64,000 nt of DNA from Lachnospiraceae bacterium (GCA_017453065.1 JAFTKW010000011.1:62001-126000); one strand, 5' to 3'. Shown: positions 34,476 to 44,110, counted from the stretch's first letter. The notes: generated by a model from the sequence alone, not told the origin. Program-made: numbers and translations.

Positions 34476-35618
34476 CTAATCCAAATAAATATATGGGCTA
34501 TCTTTGGTCCGTCTTGCGTATGTCTCTCTTAGGTCTTTCAACGCCTCTTCCTTCGTATACACCAATCTTGTATCATGACTTAGCACCACATACTGTGTTT
34601 GAATTCGCTCCAAGGCGTCTATAACTTCTTTCAATTGTCCTGTGTTGAACAGAGGTCGCCCAAATTTCATGATGGCATACAGCGCATCTCCCACAAGTAA
34701 AAACTGCTGATCTATATTGACCAAAAGTGCCGCTTTGCTATGGCAGGTTGCTACAGGAATTATGTCCAGACGTACACCATCTTCGACGCCCTTTTGCTGT
34801 TCCAAGGTTGTCCCCATAGGAAAATGTTCACTGCTCTTTTTATCCACATAAAGTTCTTGGAAATCAACCTTTCCAAGATTAGTGGTGTGATCTTTGTGAA
34901 AATGGCTCAATATGCAAGTTTCAGGATTCAATCTCTTTAAAGCCAAGAGACTTTCCTCATTTGCGCCAACATCGTACACGTATAACTTTTCTTTGCCTTG
35001 GATGAAAAAGACTTCGGAAGACAAAGGGGCACTGCCCCCTGGCACATAAAACACCTTTGGCGCCAGCATATATTTGCAGTAAATACGTCTCGTCAAGCCT
35101 CCATACTTTTCCTTCGTACATCGGCAAATGTATCCTAGTTTCTCTAGCGTCGTAGCGCTAGCTTGATTTGCGGGCGATACAGTCGCCATAAGATAGAATG
35201 GTCCTGGCATCATTTGTCTGCCAATCTCACACTCCGCAAAGGAAAGAAGCCTCCCTTGCAAGCCATGCCCTCTATGCTTTGGATGCACCACCGCGCTATC
35301 CATGTGAACTACCTTGCAAAGCCTTTCCTCAGAAAGCTCTATATCTCTGCCTAGATTTTCTTCGCCATCGCCTGGGAAATCTACAATCAAACACGCGATT
35401 ATACCTTCGCTACCTTTTTGGCTCTCATCACTATCTGCAGATATTTCTTCTGCCACTACTACAAAGCCTTTTTCTTCTATATGTTTTTCCACATAGGACA
35501 AATCGTCGCAGACAAAGGTATCCTTGTCTGCGACTGATTCATAAACATATTCCATTAACTTGTGTATCTTTGAGGCCTCCCCCTTAAGGGCAAGCCTGTA
35601 TGTGTATGTTTTGTTCAT
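34476..35618 (-). CDS. GNAT acetyltransferase - metallo-beta-lactamase fold fusion
   Basis: A 380-residue protein of two domains. Residues 1-175 are a GNAT domain (VVHPKHRGHGLQGRLLSFAE is the acetyl-CoA loop; NQASATTLEKLGYICRC ends the fold). Residues about 185-380 are a metallo-beta-lactamase fold: SHFHKDHTTNL (metal motif), TCHSKAALL, GDALYAIMKFGRP and a final SHDTR. Metal ligands mostly fit the family but the first motif is HFHKDH. I know no named function for this pair. The ATG at 35618 is chosen over a GTG five codons upstream. Confidence 0.8.
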   Translation of the reverse strand: MNKTYTYRLALKGEASKIHKLMEYVYESVADKDTFVCDDLSYVEKHIEEKGFVVVAEEISADSDESQKGSEGIIACLIVDFPGDGEENLGRDIELSEERLCKVVHMDSAVVHPKHRGHGLQGRLLSFAECEIGRQMMPGPFYLMATVSPANQASATTLEKLGYICRCTKEKYGGLTRRIYCKYMLAPKVFYVPGGSAPLSSEVFFIQGKEKLYVYDVGANEESLLALKRLNPETCILSHFHKDHTTNLGKVDFQELYVDKKSSEHFPMGTTLEQQKGVEDGVRLDIIPVATCHSKAALLVNIDQQFLLVGDALYAIMKFGRPLFNTGQLKEVIDALERIQTQYVVLSHDTRLVYTKEEALKDLRETYARRTKDSPYIYLD

Positions 35619-35644
35619 GGATTCTTCTTTCACTATCTACTAAC

Positions 35645-36397
35645 TTATTCGCCTTCCGCTTCACGGATGGTAATGCTTGTGATCACAGGCTGCTCATCAC
35701 TTAAAATCAACCCATTTCCATCAATTGGAACCGCATCGGCACAAACCTTGTCTACCACGTCCATCCCTTCTGTCACGTACCCGAAAGCTGCATACTGTCC
35801 ATCTAAGAAAGTGCTGTCCTCATGTACAATGAAGAACTGTGAACTAGCGCTATTGTACGCAGATGATCTAGCCATAGAGATGGTTCCTCTGGTATGAGAA
35901 AGGAAATTCGCATATCCATTGTCTGTAAACTCTCCTACGATGGTATTGTCAGAGCCACCGGTTCCGTTACCATTTGGATCTCCTCCCTGCATCATGAATC
36001 CTTCTATAATGCGGTGGAAAGTAAGTCCATCGTAAAATCCGCTCTTTGCCAATTCCACAAAGTTATTGACCGTAATTGGTGCCGCTTCTCCATCTAAATA
36101 AACAGTAATGATTCCGTAATTTTCAATTTCTATGTCTGCATAGCAAGACTGTGCTGTCGCATCTGACTTCTCCAAAGCTTGCTCCTCTGTATCTTGGTTG
36201 GCAGATGTTTGTGTGCCAGATGTCTGGCCGCTTGTGCTTGTCAAAGTTCTCTGGTCGCTAGAGGTTATCAGCATCACACCCGCTAGGATTGCCACTGCCA
36301 AAACAGCCAACACTATCAGTGGCATCAGGCTCTTCCATCTGCTTGTTTCTTCTTTCTTGATAGTTTGAACATACTTTGATTTCTTAATCTTTTTCAT
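35645..36397 (-). CDS. Membrane-anchored cyclophilin-type peptidyl-prolyl isomerase
   Basis: A 250-residue protein: a basic N-terminus, one membrane segment (about 26-48), a Ser/Thr/Gln-rich linker and a cyclophilin domain. The active-site run FHRIIEGFMMQGGDPNGNGTGG with the catalytic Arg is intact, and SSQFFIVHEDSTFLDGQYAAFG follows. It should assist folding of exported proteins at the outer face of the membrane. The ATG at 36397 has GAAAGGA; a TTG five codons upstream is rejected. Confidence 0.93.
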   Translation of the reverse strand: MKKIKKSKYVQTIKKEETSRWKSLMPLIVLAVLAVAILAGVMLITSSDQRTLTSTSGQTSGTQTSANQDTEEQALEKSDATAQSCYADIEIENYGIITVYLDGEAAPITVNNFVELAKSGFYDGLTFHRIIEGFMMQGGDPNGNGTGGSDNTIVGEFTDNGYANFLSHTRGTISMARSSAYNSASSQFFIVHEDSTFLDGQYAAFGYVTEGMDVVDKVCADAVPIDGNGLILSDEQPVITSITIREAEGE

Positions 36398-36435
36398 GGT
36401 GGTTCCTTTCAAAACTTATACTTCTAAAATTTCTA

Positions 36436-37437
36436 TTACTTAATCTTTGAAATCACAAACTGCGTCAGCCTGTGTTCCAGATAGTAGAATAATACACCTA
36501 CTGCCACACAGTTAACAATGCTGACAACCAGATGTAACCCTACATTTGGAATCAGCGCACAAGTCTCCTCTACAAAGATAAAATATATCATCTGCACCAG
36601 AAAAATATTGAAGGATGCTTTTCCCACAATCTCCAATGGCTTGAATCCTACACGAACCTTACAAAGTAGCCATCCTAAGATTGGCACCAAAAACAGGCCA
36701 GTCAAAAAGGATGTTCCTTGCCAAAATGTTATAATCTTTGGCGTATAGCCCGTATAGGAAAACAGATAGATAAACAACGCCCCTGCCACAAGGCATCCTA
36801 CAGCCAGCGATGTCGTCTTCCATGACTTATGGATATTTCCAATAGCAAGGTAACAACCAGCCGCTATTACAAAAATATATCGAAGCACCAAAAGGCGATA
36901 CTCATAGTCCCCCATTCCATAGGCCAGCTTTAACACTTCAAAAAATCCGTTGGCCACAAAGCATCCTGCCAAGCCCTTAAGAGCATACTTTCGGATGATG
37001 TAATAGATGATTGGAAACAGAACTACGAACTGCATCATAACAGGAAAATAATAGCTACCCTGTCCCTTTCCCCCTCTTAAGAAGTCTAAGAGTAGAGCAA
37101 ATATTCCATACTCTCTTACGCCTACTGTGTACAGTCCAAACACTCGAAAAACAATCCATTCTGCCACAAACGCAATCGAAAAAGGGCTGAGAAAACGAAT
37201 CCACTTTTTCAAAAGACGTTTCGGTTCATAAGAATCTTGCAGGTTGCTAATCCCTCTTCTTTCTTCGGATAGAGCAGACACGTACCCTGAAATCAGCATA
37301 AACGCAGGAACCGCCAAATTCACCCAAAATGGAAATAGCCATGTGTCTCTAGTGGTCATTGACACAGCTGAATGAAGTACGATTACAAATATAATAAATA
37401 TTCCTTTTAATACATCCACAAATCGGTTTCTCTCCAT
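36436..37437 (-). CDS. Acyltransferase 3 family membrane protein
   Basis: A 333-residue polytopic protein with about ten helices. The start RNRFVDVLKGIFIIFVIVLHSA carries the family His, and the AFMLISGYV motif follows. Such proteins O-acetylate surface sugars or peptidoglycan. It has no SGNH domain. It is 38 nt from the cyclophilin gene. Acceptor unknown. Confidence 0.88.
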   Translation of the reverse strand: MERNRFVDVLKGIFIIFVIVLHSAVSMTTRDTWLFPFWVNLAVPAFMLISGYVSALSEERRGISNLQDSYEPKRLLKKWIRFLSPFSIAFVAEWIVFRVFGLYTVGVREYGIFALLLDFLRGGKGQGSYYFPVMMQFVVLFPIIYYIIRKYALKGLAGCFVANGFFEVLKLAYGMGDYEYRLLVLRYIFVIAAGCYLAIGNIHKSWKTTSLAVGCLVAGALFIYLFSYTGYTPKIITFWQGTSFLTGLFLVPILGWLLCKVRVGFKPLEIVGKASFNIFLVQMIYFIFVEETCALIPNVGLHLVVSIVNCVAVGVLFYYLEHRLTQFVISKIK

Positions 37438-37506
37438 GGATTATGCCGCTCCTGTTCTTGCCGTCTTTTCTTTCTTATGATAGCATGCCCCCTATTTAAC
37501 CGCAAG

Positions 37507-37536
37507 AAAAAACCACCTCGCCCCCAAGGTGGTTTC
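37507..37536 (-). terminator. Terminator of the YbjQ gene
   Basis: A 10-bp stem (AAACCACCT and AGGTGGTTT arms) is followed on the minus strand by TTTTTTCTT. Confidence 0.85.
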
Positions 37537-37595
37537 TCCTTATACTATGTAATCCCTCTTGTTGTGAACTCAGCAGTCAGCCCCCTCTAGCCATG

Positions 37596-37916
37596 CTACT
37601 GAATCACCACAGCGGTACCGCTGGCTGTTACCATCAACATACCATTGTCTGTGCCGAGCACTTCATAGTCAATATCTACACCAACTACTGCATTGGCTCC
37701 GAGACTCATAGCTCTCTGTTCCATTTCATGTAGAGCCTGTGCTCTCGCATTGATCAATTCTTCTTCATAGGCGCCACTTCTTCCTCCGAAGAAATTGGAA
37801 AGTCCTGCCGCAAAGTCTCTCACGAAATTGACACCAGAGATTACTTCACCAAATACGATTCCCTTGTAGTCTACGATGTTTCGTCCTTCTACGGAAGGTG
37901 TTGTTGTAATAATCAT
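37596..37916 (-). CDS. YbjQ family (UPF0145) protein
   Basis: A 106-residue protein of the YbjQ/UPF0145 family, a small pentameric fold without firm function. The pattern [40 protein letters not shown] and [16 protein letters not shown] is typical. It stands alone with its own terminator. Confidence 0.92.
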   Translation of the reverse strand: MIITTTPSVEGRNIVDYKGIVFGEVISGVNFVRDFAAGLSNFFGGRSGAYEEELINARAQALHEMEQRAMSLGANAVVGVDIDYEVLGTDNGMLMVTASGTAVVIQ

Positions 37917-38046
37917 GTTCTATCCTCCTAAAATACTCCCTCTTCAGTAAATTACTTACTGTACCTTTACTATAAAACCATTGCCCACTATTTTCCATTT
38001 CAAATAATGCATTATAAAGGCCTATATCGTGCAGATAACTGCAAAA

Positions 38047-38078
38047 CAATAAAAAGGTCGCTCTATAGCGACCCTTTT
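38047..38078 (-). terminator. Terminator of the XRE gene pair
   Basis: An 8- to 9-bp stem (AGGTCGCT / AGCGACCCT) with A and T runs on both sides, 17 nt after the 85-residue gene. Confidence 0.85.
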
Positions 38079-38094
38079 CATAATATTGCTTATT

Positions 38095-38352
38095 TTACAA
38101 TCTAATTCTAACCCCATCTCCTGTGGCACTTTGTACATCTACTAAGTCCCACTTACGCCCATGTTTTTTACGGCTATTCTTAATTTCTCGATAAAGCATG
38201 TTGGCATACTCTGGCTCGATATAGGGAATTTCGCCCGGACAATAATTCTTCACTGCCCAATTGGCTATTTTAATCACTGGTTTATTGAGGACAAGTCTGG
38301 TTGGAAATGGTATGCAAAATGTAAATTTTTCGTGCGTCAAATAGATTCTCAT
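38095..38352 (-). CDS. Small protein with SHOCT/DUF2089-C-like region, coupled to an XRE regulator
   Basis: An 85-residue protein. The N-terminal strands FTFCIPFPTRLVLNKPVIK and the end KWDLVDVQSATGDGVRIRL follow the same pattern as the C-terminal domain of the upstream XRE regulator (KVTLPIPLVKVTLEVG and GKIVEIESAAGDTVEIVVK). It therefore looks like a separate copy of this domain. The start overlaps the upstream stop by four bases (ATGA), so it is translationally coupled. The function is unknown; it may heterodimerise with the regulator. Confidence 0.7.
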   Translation of the reverse strand: MRIYLTHEKFTFCIPFPTRLVLNKPVIKIANWAVKNYCPGEIPYIEPEYANMLYREIKNSRKKHGRKWDLVDVQSATGDGVRIRL

Positions 38353-38855
38353 TTTACTACGATCTCCACTGTGTCACCTGCTGCACTCTCTATCTCTACA
38401 ATTTTGCCAATAAGACCTCTCTCTACCATATCCATAACCTGATTCAAGAGACCATTCCAGTCTTGCCCCTTCATAAATCCCATATCATCCATCTGTGGAA
38501 CTATATTAAATCCCACTTCTAGGGTTACCTTCACCAGAGGAATTGGCAAAGTTACCTTCACCTTGTCTCCTTCAGCAGAAAGCACATTTACATACAGAAC
38601 AAGTTCATCCAAAGGTTTTCTCTGTCCCTCTGGCATATACTTTACTTCATCATTGCTGCCTGTCAGCAACTCATCAATGGTAGTCCCCAACACTTTGGCA
38701 AGTGTAGGTAACAGAGTAATATCTGGACAAGAAATGTCATTCTCCCATTTAGAAACTGCCTGAGCAGAAACTCCAACCTTTTCTGCCAATTCTTCTTGGG
38801 TAAAACCAAGTTCTTTTCTTTTTTGTGTAATGCGTGATCCAATAGTATCTTTCAT
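38349..38855 (-). CDS. XRE family transcriptional regulator with C-terminal beta domain
   Basis: A 168-residue protein with an N-terminal helix-turn-helix (RITQKRKELGFTQEELAEKVGVSAQAVSKWENDISCPD, about 8-45) of the XRE/Cro type. The C-terminal 95 residues resemble the SHOCT-like domain found at the end of DUF2089 proteins: VKVTLPIPLVKV and IVEIESAAGDTVEIVV. It is the first gene of a two-gene unit. The target is unknown. Confidence 0.88.
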   Translation of the reverse strand: MKDTIGSRITQKRKELGFTQEELAEKVGVSAQAVSKWENDISCPDITLLPTLAKVLGTTIDELLTGSNDEVKYMPEGQRKPLDELVLYVNVLSAEGDKVKVTLPIPLVKVTLEVGFNIVPQMDDMGFMKGQDWNGLLNQVMDMVERGLIGKIVEIESAAGDTVEIVVK

Positions 38856-38973
38856 AGCGTATCGCTCCCTTCTTTTGATGTCCCAATCTTACTGTCCGCA
38901 AACGGTTGTTTCCACATACTACCAGTTGAATCCGCTAAACCAAAGGGGTAGAAACGCACAACCATCGGTTGAT

Positions 38974-40335
38974 TTAGGTGTTTTTTGATACTACAGTCTT
39001 TCCTCTCCACTTTCCTCTCTTCCATCTGAAAAGAGCAATCAAGCCTCTAGTGCATTCATCTGCCGTAGTACCCATAAATACGCCAGCCACTCCCAGGGAC
39101 AAAAGATTTCCACAGGTATATCCCACTGGAATACCGACACCCCACATAATTGCCATTCCCACGAACACTGGAAACAACACATCTCCTGCTGCCTTCATGC
39201 TACCTATCAGCACTAGATTCATAGTGCGTCCGATCTCCATCACGATTCCCACCATCAATACCTGGCGCACCAGCTCCATGGTCTCCACGTCGCAATTAAA
39301 CAGTTTCAGTGTAAATGGACAAATCAGACAATTCACCATAGCGATCACTACTGCTACTGGCAAAGAAGTCCAAAGGGTTTTCATCACTCGCTTGTCTGCC
39401 GCCTCTTCGCGCCCAGCACCCACCAGATGACCGGTGACAATCTGTGTCGCTTGCGCCATGGAGTTAGAGAATACTACCGAAAAAGACATAAGCGTAGTTG
39501 CATATACCTTTGCATTGGCAGCAATCGCTCCCATTGGATTGATAAATGAAAGCAATATCAACTGATAAAAGGAATATGCCATATTTTCGCCCGCAGACGG
39601 AACACCGATGCGAAGCATTTTAGATAAAATATCCATTGGAAATGGATTCAACTCCTTAAGAGAAATCTTTCCAATCTTCAACTTAAAGAAAATCACCAGT
39701 GAAGCAACCAAGGCTATCAATCTCGCTACCACTGTTGAAAGTGCAACACCAGCCACTCCCATATGTAAGAACTCAAGTGGACCATATAGGAACAACCAGT
39801 TTCCAACGATATTGACCAAGTTTACGGTCAGAGAAATATACATTCCAATTCGTGTATAGCCATGGCACCTTAAAATCTGCACCATTACATTGTAGCCAGC
39901 CTGCAAAAATAGGAAGCCGCCCACTATCTTCATATACTTCACTGCATCCCCAACCTGGCTGGCATCTACCTTCAATATGTTCATGAAAGCTTCTGCACCA
40001 AACAGAACTAACATACTAATCAAAATTCCTAACACGAGATTAAAAATCACAGACAAAGAATATATCTGATTCATATTGTCTGTTCTTTTGGCACCTAGAT
40101 ATTGTGCAACAACCACGCCTGTGGCTCCTGCAATAATATTAAACAAAAGGATGAACAAAACCATCATCTGATTGGCATTTCCCACTGCACCTACTGCATT
40201 TTGAGAATAGTTACTAAGCATCAAAGTATCTACGTTGCTAAGTAAGATATTTAGTAACATTTCTGCAAAAATTGGACCCGCCAGCAAAAACATAGATGTC
40301 TTTTCGTTGATTTCCAAAAGCTTCTTCTGTTTCAT
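38974..40335 (-). CDS. MATE family efflux transporter, second copy
   Basis: A 453-residue protein with about twelve membrane segments, including LLNILLSNVDTLMLSNYSQNAVGAVG near the N-terminus. It differs strongly from the MATE at 6921. The ATG at 40335 lies behind AGGAAGG; the frame is open ten codons further upstream but starts there with GTG. It follows rlmD by 26 nt and may belong to that operon. Confidence 0.88.
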   Translation of the reverse strand: MKQKKLLEINEKTSMFLLAGPIFAEMLLNILLSNVDTLMLSNYSQNAVGAVGNANQMMVLFILLFNIIAGATGVVVAQYLGAKRTDNMNQIYSLSVIFNLVLGILISMLVLFGAEAFMNILKVDASQVGDAVKYMKIVGGFLFLQAGYNVMVQILRCHGYTRIGMYISLTVNLVNIVGNWLFLYGPLEFLHMGVAGVALSTVVARLIALVASLVIFFKLKIGKISLKELNPFPMDILSKMLRIGVPSAGENMAYSFYQLILLSFINPMGAIAANAKVYATTLMSFSVVFSNSMAQATQIVTGHLVGAGREEAADKRVMKTLWTSLPVAVVIAMVNCLICPFTLKLFNCDVETMELVRQVLMVGIVMEIGRTMNLVLIGSMKAAGDVLFPVFVGMAIMWGVGIPVGYTCGNLLSLGVAGVFMGTTADECTRGLIALFRWKRGKWRGKTVVSKNT

Positions 40336-40361
40336 GCATCCATTCCTTCCTATCAGGCAGA

Positions 40362-41786
40362 TCACATTTCCTTACTTAAAAGAACCACGCTTTCTACGTG
40401 AGTCGTATGAGGGAACTGATCCACTGCCCTGACGCGCTTAAGCGCATATCCACCATCACACAAGATTTTCAAATCCCTGGCCAGGGTTGCGCTGTCGCAG
40501 CTGACATATACGATCCGGCTTGGCGCCATCTTCAGCATAGTATCCAGACAGGCTGTGTCACAACCCTTTCTAGGTGGGTCCACACAGATTACATCTGGAT
40601 GAAGCATGGCGTCATCTTTGTTTTCCTTCATCTTGACTTCATAGTAAGATGGCAGTACTTCCTCTGCCTTACCTACAAAAAATTCTGTATTGGTAAATCC
40701 GTTTCTGGCAGCATTGGCCTTGGCATCCTCTATGGCCTGTGGAATTATTTCCACGCCACAAACTCTGCCCGCCTTCTGCGCCATGTATAGAGAAATGGTT
40801 CCGATGCCGCAGTACAAATCCCAAACCACTTCTTTCCCTGTAAGGTTCGCATACTCCACTGCCAAACCATATAGTTTCTGTGTCTGAACAGGGTTGACCT
40901 GATAAAAAGACAATGGAGAAATCTCAAAGGAAATTCCACCCAAAGTATCTGTAATACGGTCCTTGCCCCAAAGAGTGCGGCACTGTATTCCCATGATGAC
41001 ATTGTCTCTTCGAATGTTTTGATTTACAGAAATACTGGTCATTCCCTCAAACTGACAAAGTGCTGCTATCAGTTCCTCTTTACCACGAAGTGCTTTGTCC
41101 AAATCTGCGCCTAAGTCTGGTACATTCACCACTAGGCAAACCATAATTTCCCCGCTATGAAATCCTTTGCGAATCAGGATATGTCTTACCACACCCTTAC
41201 CCGTTTCCTCATCGTAAGACTCAATACCAAATTTCTTCATGTGCGCCAAAATGGTTTCTAAGATTGGCTTATTGTCCTCTACTCCCAAATAGCACTGGGT
41301 ATTTGCAATGATAGAGTGTGTTCTTCCCGCATAAAAACCTGCGATAAGCTCGCCTTCCTTGTTTTTGCCTACTGGGTACTGTGCCTTATTTCTATAGAAA
41401 TAGGGATTGTCCATTCCCACTACTGGCTCCATGATACTATCTATGAAGTCTGCCTCAAATCCACCGATGCGAATCAGATTGTTGCGCACCTTCTGCTGTT
41501 TAAACTCCAGCTGCTTTCCATAGTCCATGGCTTGAATCTGGCAGCCACCGCACTGTCTGTGGAATGCACATTTTGGCTCCACGCGAAATAAAGAAGGTGT
41601 AATTACCTTCTCTACTCTCGCATACGCATATGTCTTTTTGGCTTTCGTGACTTTGGCTTCCACCACATCGCCTACGATAGCATCCTTGATAAAGAAGGGA
41701 AATCCATCAATCTTTCCAATTCCCTCTCCATCAATTCCAATGTCGGTGATTTCCACCGTCACAATTTGATTTTTGTCGTAGTTCAT
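40362..41786 (-). CDS. rlmD: 23S rRNA (uracil-5-)-methyltransferase RlmD/RumA type
   Basis: A 474-residue class I SAM enzyme of the TrmA/RumA family. A TRAM domain (about 1-60) is followed by iron-sulfur cysteines (CAFHRQCGGCQIQ plus a later NTQCYLG). The SAM-binding motif is WDLYCGIGTISL and the catalytic region is VICVDPPRKGCD and IVYVSCDSATLARD with the nucleophilic Cys. It should make m5U in rRNA or tRNA. Closely related RlmCD enzymes of Gram-positives can modify two sites, so the target is not certain. Confidence 0.9.
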   Translation of the reverse strand: MNYDKNQIVTVEITDIGIDGEGIGKIDGFPFFIKDAIVGDVVEAKVTKAKKTYAYARVEKVITPSLFRVEPKCAFHRQCGGCQIQAMDYGKQLEFKQQKVRNNLIRIGGFEADFIDSIMEPVVGMDNPYFYRNKAQYPVGKNKEGELIAGFYAGRTHSIIANTQCYLGVEDNKPILETILAHMKKFGIESYDEETGKGVVRHILIRKGFHSGEIMVCLVVNVPDLGADLDKALRGKEELIAALCQFEGMTSISVNQNIRRDNVIMGIQCRTLWGKDRITDTLGGISFEISPLSFYQVNPVQTQKLYGLAVEYANLTGKEVVWDLYCGIGTISLYMAQKAGRVCGVEIIPQAIEDAKANAARNGFTNTEFFVGKAEEVLPSYYEVKMKENKDDAMLHPDVICVDPPRKGCDTACLDTMLKMAPSRIVYVSCDSATLARDLKILCDGGYALKRVRAVDQFPHTTHVESVVLLSKEM

Positions 41787-41800
41787 ATTTCGCCTATCTA

Positions 41801-42745
41801 TTAGTCTAACTTGGTTTTCCTTACATTGGATTCAAACAATCTGTTGTATCCAAGCCAGCCTGTCTCCTGTGTTCCATTAAGAAGTTCTGTAAATGTCTGC
41901 ATCTTGGCATCTGTATCATCTGCATAGTTGAGGGCTACCGCCTCAATGATCGCTGGCACCTTTGGAGAACCAAATTCCAGTTTACCGTGATGTGCCAAGA
42001 TACAGTGTTTAATCTGTGATGCAATATGAGTAGGAAATCCTTCGATTTCCTTTACTTTTTCGGAAACCATCTCAGAGCCCAACACAATATGGCCAATGAA
42101 CTGACCCTCGTCAGTGTAGTCATTCTCTGGGAATGGAGATATTTCTCTTGTCTTTGCTATGTCATGCAGCATAGCTGCTGCCAAAAGCAAATCTCTCTTT
42201 AAGATTGGATAAGTAGAACAATAATAATCACACAGTTTCGTCACACTCAAAGTATGCTCTAAAAGGCCACCTACAAAACCATGGTGAATGGCTTTTGCCG
42301 CGGAAGACTGCTTAAATGCTTTTATGAAAATCTCATCCTCTCGAAAGAAAGCGTTGAGCAGCTTCTTGATGTAAACGTTCTGCATACTATCAATCAGTCC
42401 GAGTAGTTCCTTATACATCACCTCGATGTCTTTGGAACTTACTGGCAAGTAGTCGCCTGGATTGTATTCGCCTTCCTGACAGCGGCGAATACGCTTAACA
42501 TTAATCTGAAGCGCACCCTGGAAATTGGTTACCTCTCCATACACTTCAATATAGTCCAAGGAATCAAAATCACCGATTCCTGCACTGTTTGGTTCCCACA
42601 CTTTCGCATCAATGGTACCTGTCTTATCTTGCAAAATTACGGTTTCATAAGGCTTGCCATTTTTGGTCATTGCAGACTGTTTATGTTTACAGAGATAAAT
42701 GTCAAATACTCTGTCCCCTTCTCTGTAATCTTTGATATACTTCAT
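41801..42745 (-). CDS. YhaM-type 3'-5' exoribonuclease (OB fold and HD domain)
   Basis: A 314-residue protein. An OB-fold domain (about 10-95, YETVILQDKTGTIDAKVWEP) binds nucleic acid. An HD domain (about 150-300) has HHGFVGGLLEHTLSV, MLHDIAKTREI and CILAHHG. This is the layout of YhaM, an exoribonuclease that trims mRNA ends in Firmicutes. It lies 14 nt before rlmD. Confidence 0.9.
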   Translation of the reverse strand: MKYIKDYREGDRVFDIYLCKHKQSAMTKNGKPYETVILQDKTGTIDAKVWEPNSAGIGDFDSLDYIEVYGEVTNFQGALQINVKRIRRCQEGEYNPGDYLPVSSKDIEVMYKELLGLIDSMQNVYIKKLLNAFFREDEIFIKAFKQSSAAKAIHHGFVGGLLEHTLSVTKLCDYYCSTYPILKRDLLLAAAMLHDIAKTREISPFPENDYTDEGQFIGHIVLGSEMVSEKVKEIEGFPTHIASQIKHCILAHHGKLEFGSPKVPAIIEAVALNYADDTDAKMQTFTELLNGTQETGWLGYNRLFESNVRKTKLD

Positions 42746-42784
42746 GATTTTTCTCCGTTCTAACTTCCCTATTTCTTTAGTGTA

Positions 42785-44110
42785 TTACTGTAATGTATGT
42801 CCAGATACCGTTACCTGGAAAATAACGTCCTTGTATCCGTCCTGCACCTGTCTCTTTACGACAAGCTTTAGCACCTGTCCTGGTTTGGACTTGGAAATCA
42901 CGTTGCTATAGTCCTCGAATCTCTGGATATTGAGAACTCCGATATTCACTATGATATCTCCACTCTGAATTCCTGCCAGCATAGCTGGTGAGTCCATCTC
43001 TACCTCTCTTACGTAAGCTCCAAAAGGAACTCCATCCAACGCGTTGGCGGATGCCGTTACACTGATTCCCTTGATTCCCAAATATGGCTCTGGATTTCCA
43101 TTGCACATACGAGTGATCGTATTGCGAAGCTCCGGAATTCCCATAGCGCTTAAAAATGCCTGGTCGCCTGCTTTGTCATGGGTAATGATTCCCACCATCT
43201 GTCCCTGCAAATTAAAGATTGCTCCGCTGGAGGTCTCGCATCCGAACATATCTGTATAAAAGAGTTTGTAATTGGCATCTGTTGTATTCCATGTTACATC
43301 ACTGGCTGTAATCATTCCATACTGCACAGAGCCCTTCACGCCCATTGGGCTTCCCATTGCAACCACAGGATTACCTACCGCAATACCGGAACTAGTAGTT
43401 CCCAGTGGTGCTATCTCTACCAGCCCCCACATCTCCTCCGGTACGATATCGAGTGGCACTGCATACACTGCTAAGCCAGTCGCCACATCCTTTTGCTTTA
43501 ATGTCGCCTCTGCTCTGCGCTCATTGTAAAAAGTAACCCATATACTATCTGCACCGCTTAGCAATGTACTATCCGCCAAAATCAAAAATTCGATTCCATT
43601 ATTGGCTATCACGGTGCCAGATACCTGCATGGAGTTTTCGACTGTATTGTTGAGCCAGTCCTTGTCTGAAGAAACGCCTGTGACAGTAACCATAGCGCGA
43701 TAAAGCTCTTTGGTATAGTTGTTCATGGCATTGTAAAGCTGGTAGTAATTGTTTCGATTCAGCACCCATTTGCCAAGCACTTCCTCTATCTTCCCGCCTT
43801 GCGCCAATACGCTTTCCACCGTTTCCGTCAAATTTTCATTGTTCACATCGTCCTCTATCACCATTTCCTCTGGAAGCATCTCGTCTGTTTCCTCAGGAAA
43901 CACAACCACCTCTGGCTCTTCCTGTGGGTAAAGCAGATTGGAGAACACTGGCTGCAAAAGTAAAAAGGTGAGACATGCAACCAAACCAAAGACCCCGGCA
44001 AGGGAAATTGTAATGATGGTCCTCTGCAACAATTTCTTTTTATTGACTGGTCTTTCCTTTATTCTCTCGATAATAAAATCAGATTGGACTTTTTCTTCAT
44101 TTTCTGCCAT
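42785..44110 (-). CDS. HtrA/DegP-like PDZ protein with a degenerate protease site
   Basis: A 441-residue protein: cytoplasmic N-terminus, membrane segment (about 31-52), acidic linker, trypsin-like domain (about 140-320) and a C-terminal PDZ domain (about 340-435). Aligned by eye with HtrA, the His of the NHV motif is Thr182 (ADSTLL), the Asp of DLAV is Gly212 (TGLAV), and GNSGG has become SSGA with Ser295. The scaffold (VAMGSPMG, SVQYGMITA, GQMVGIITHD) is conserved. It is therefore probably a non-proteolytic binding or sensor protein. The ATG at 44110 has GAGAGG; the 60 open codons before it cross a terminator and are not coding. Confidence 0.8.
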   Translation of the reverse strand: MAENEEKVQSDFIIERIKERPVNKKKLLQRTIITISLAGVFGLVACLTFLLLQPVFSNLLYPQEEPEVVVFPEETDEMLPEEMVIEDDVNNENLTETVESVLAQGGKIEEVLGKWVLNRNNYYQLYNAMNNYTKELYRAMVTVTGVSSDKDWLNNTVENSMQVSGTVIANNGIEFLILADSTLLSGADSIWVTFYNERRAEATLKQKDVATGLAVYAVPLDIVPEEMWGLVEIAPLGTTSSGIAVGNPVVAMGSPMGVKGSVQYGMITASDVTWNTTDANYKLFYTDMFGCETSSGAIFNLQGQMVGIITHDKAGDQAFLSAMGIPELRNTITRMCNGNPEPYLGIKGISVTASANALDGVPFGAYVREVEMDSPAMLAGIQSGDIIVNIGVLNIQRFEDYSNVISKSKPGQVLKLVVKRQVQDGYKDVIFQVTVSGHTLQ

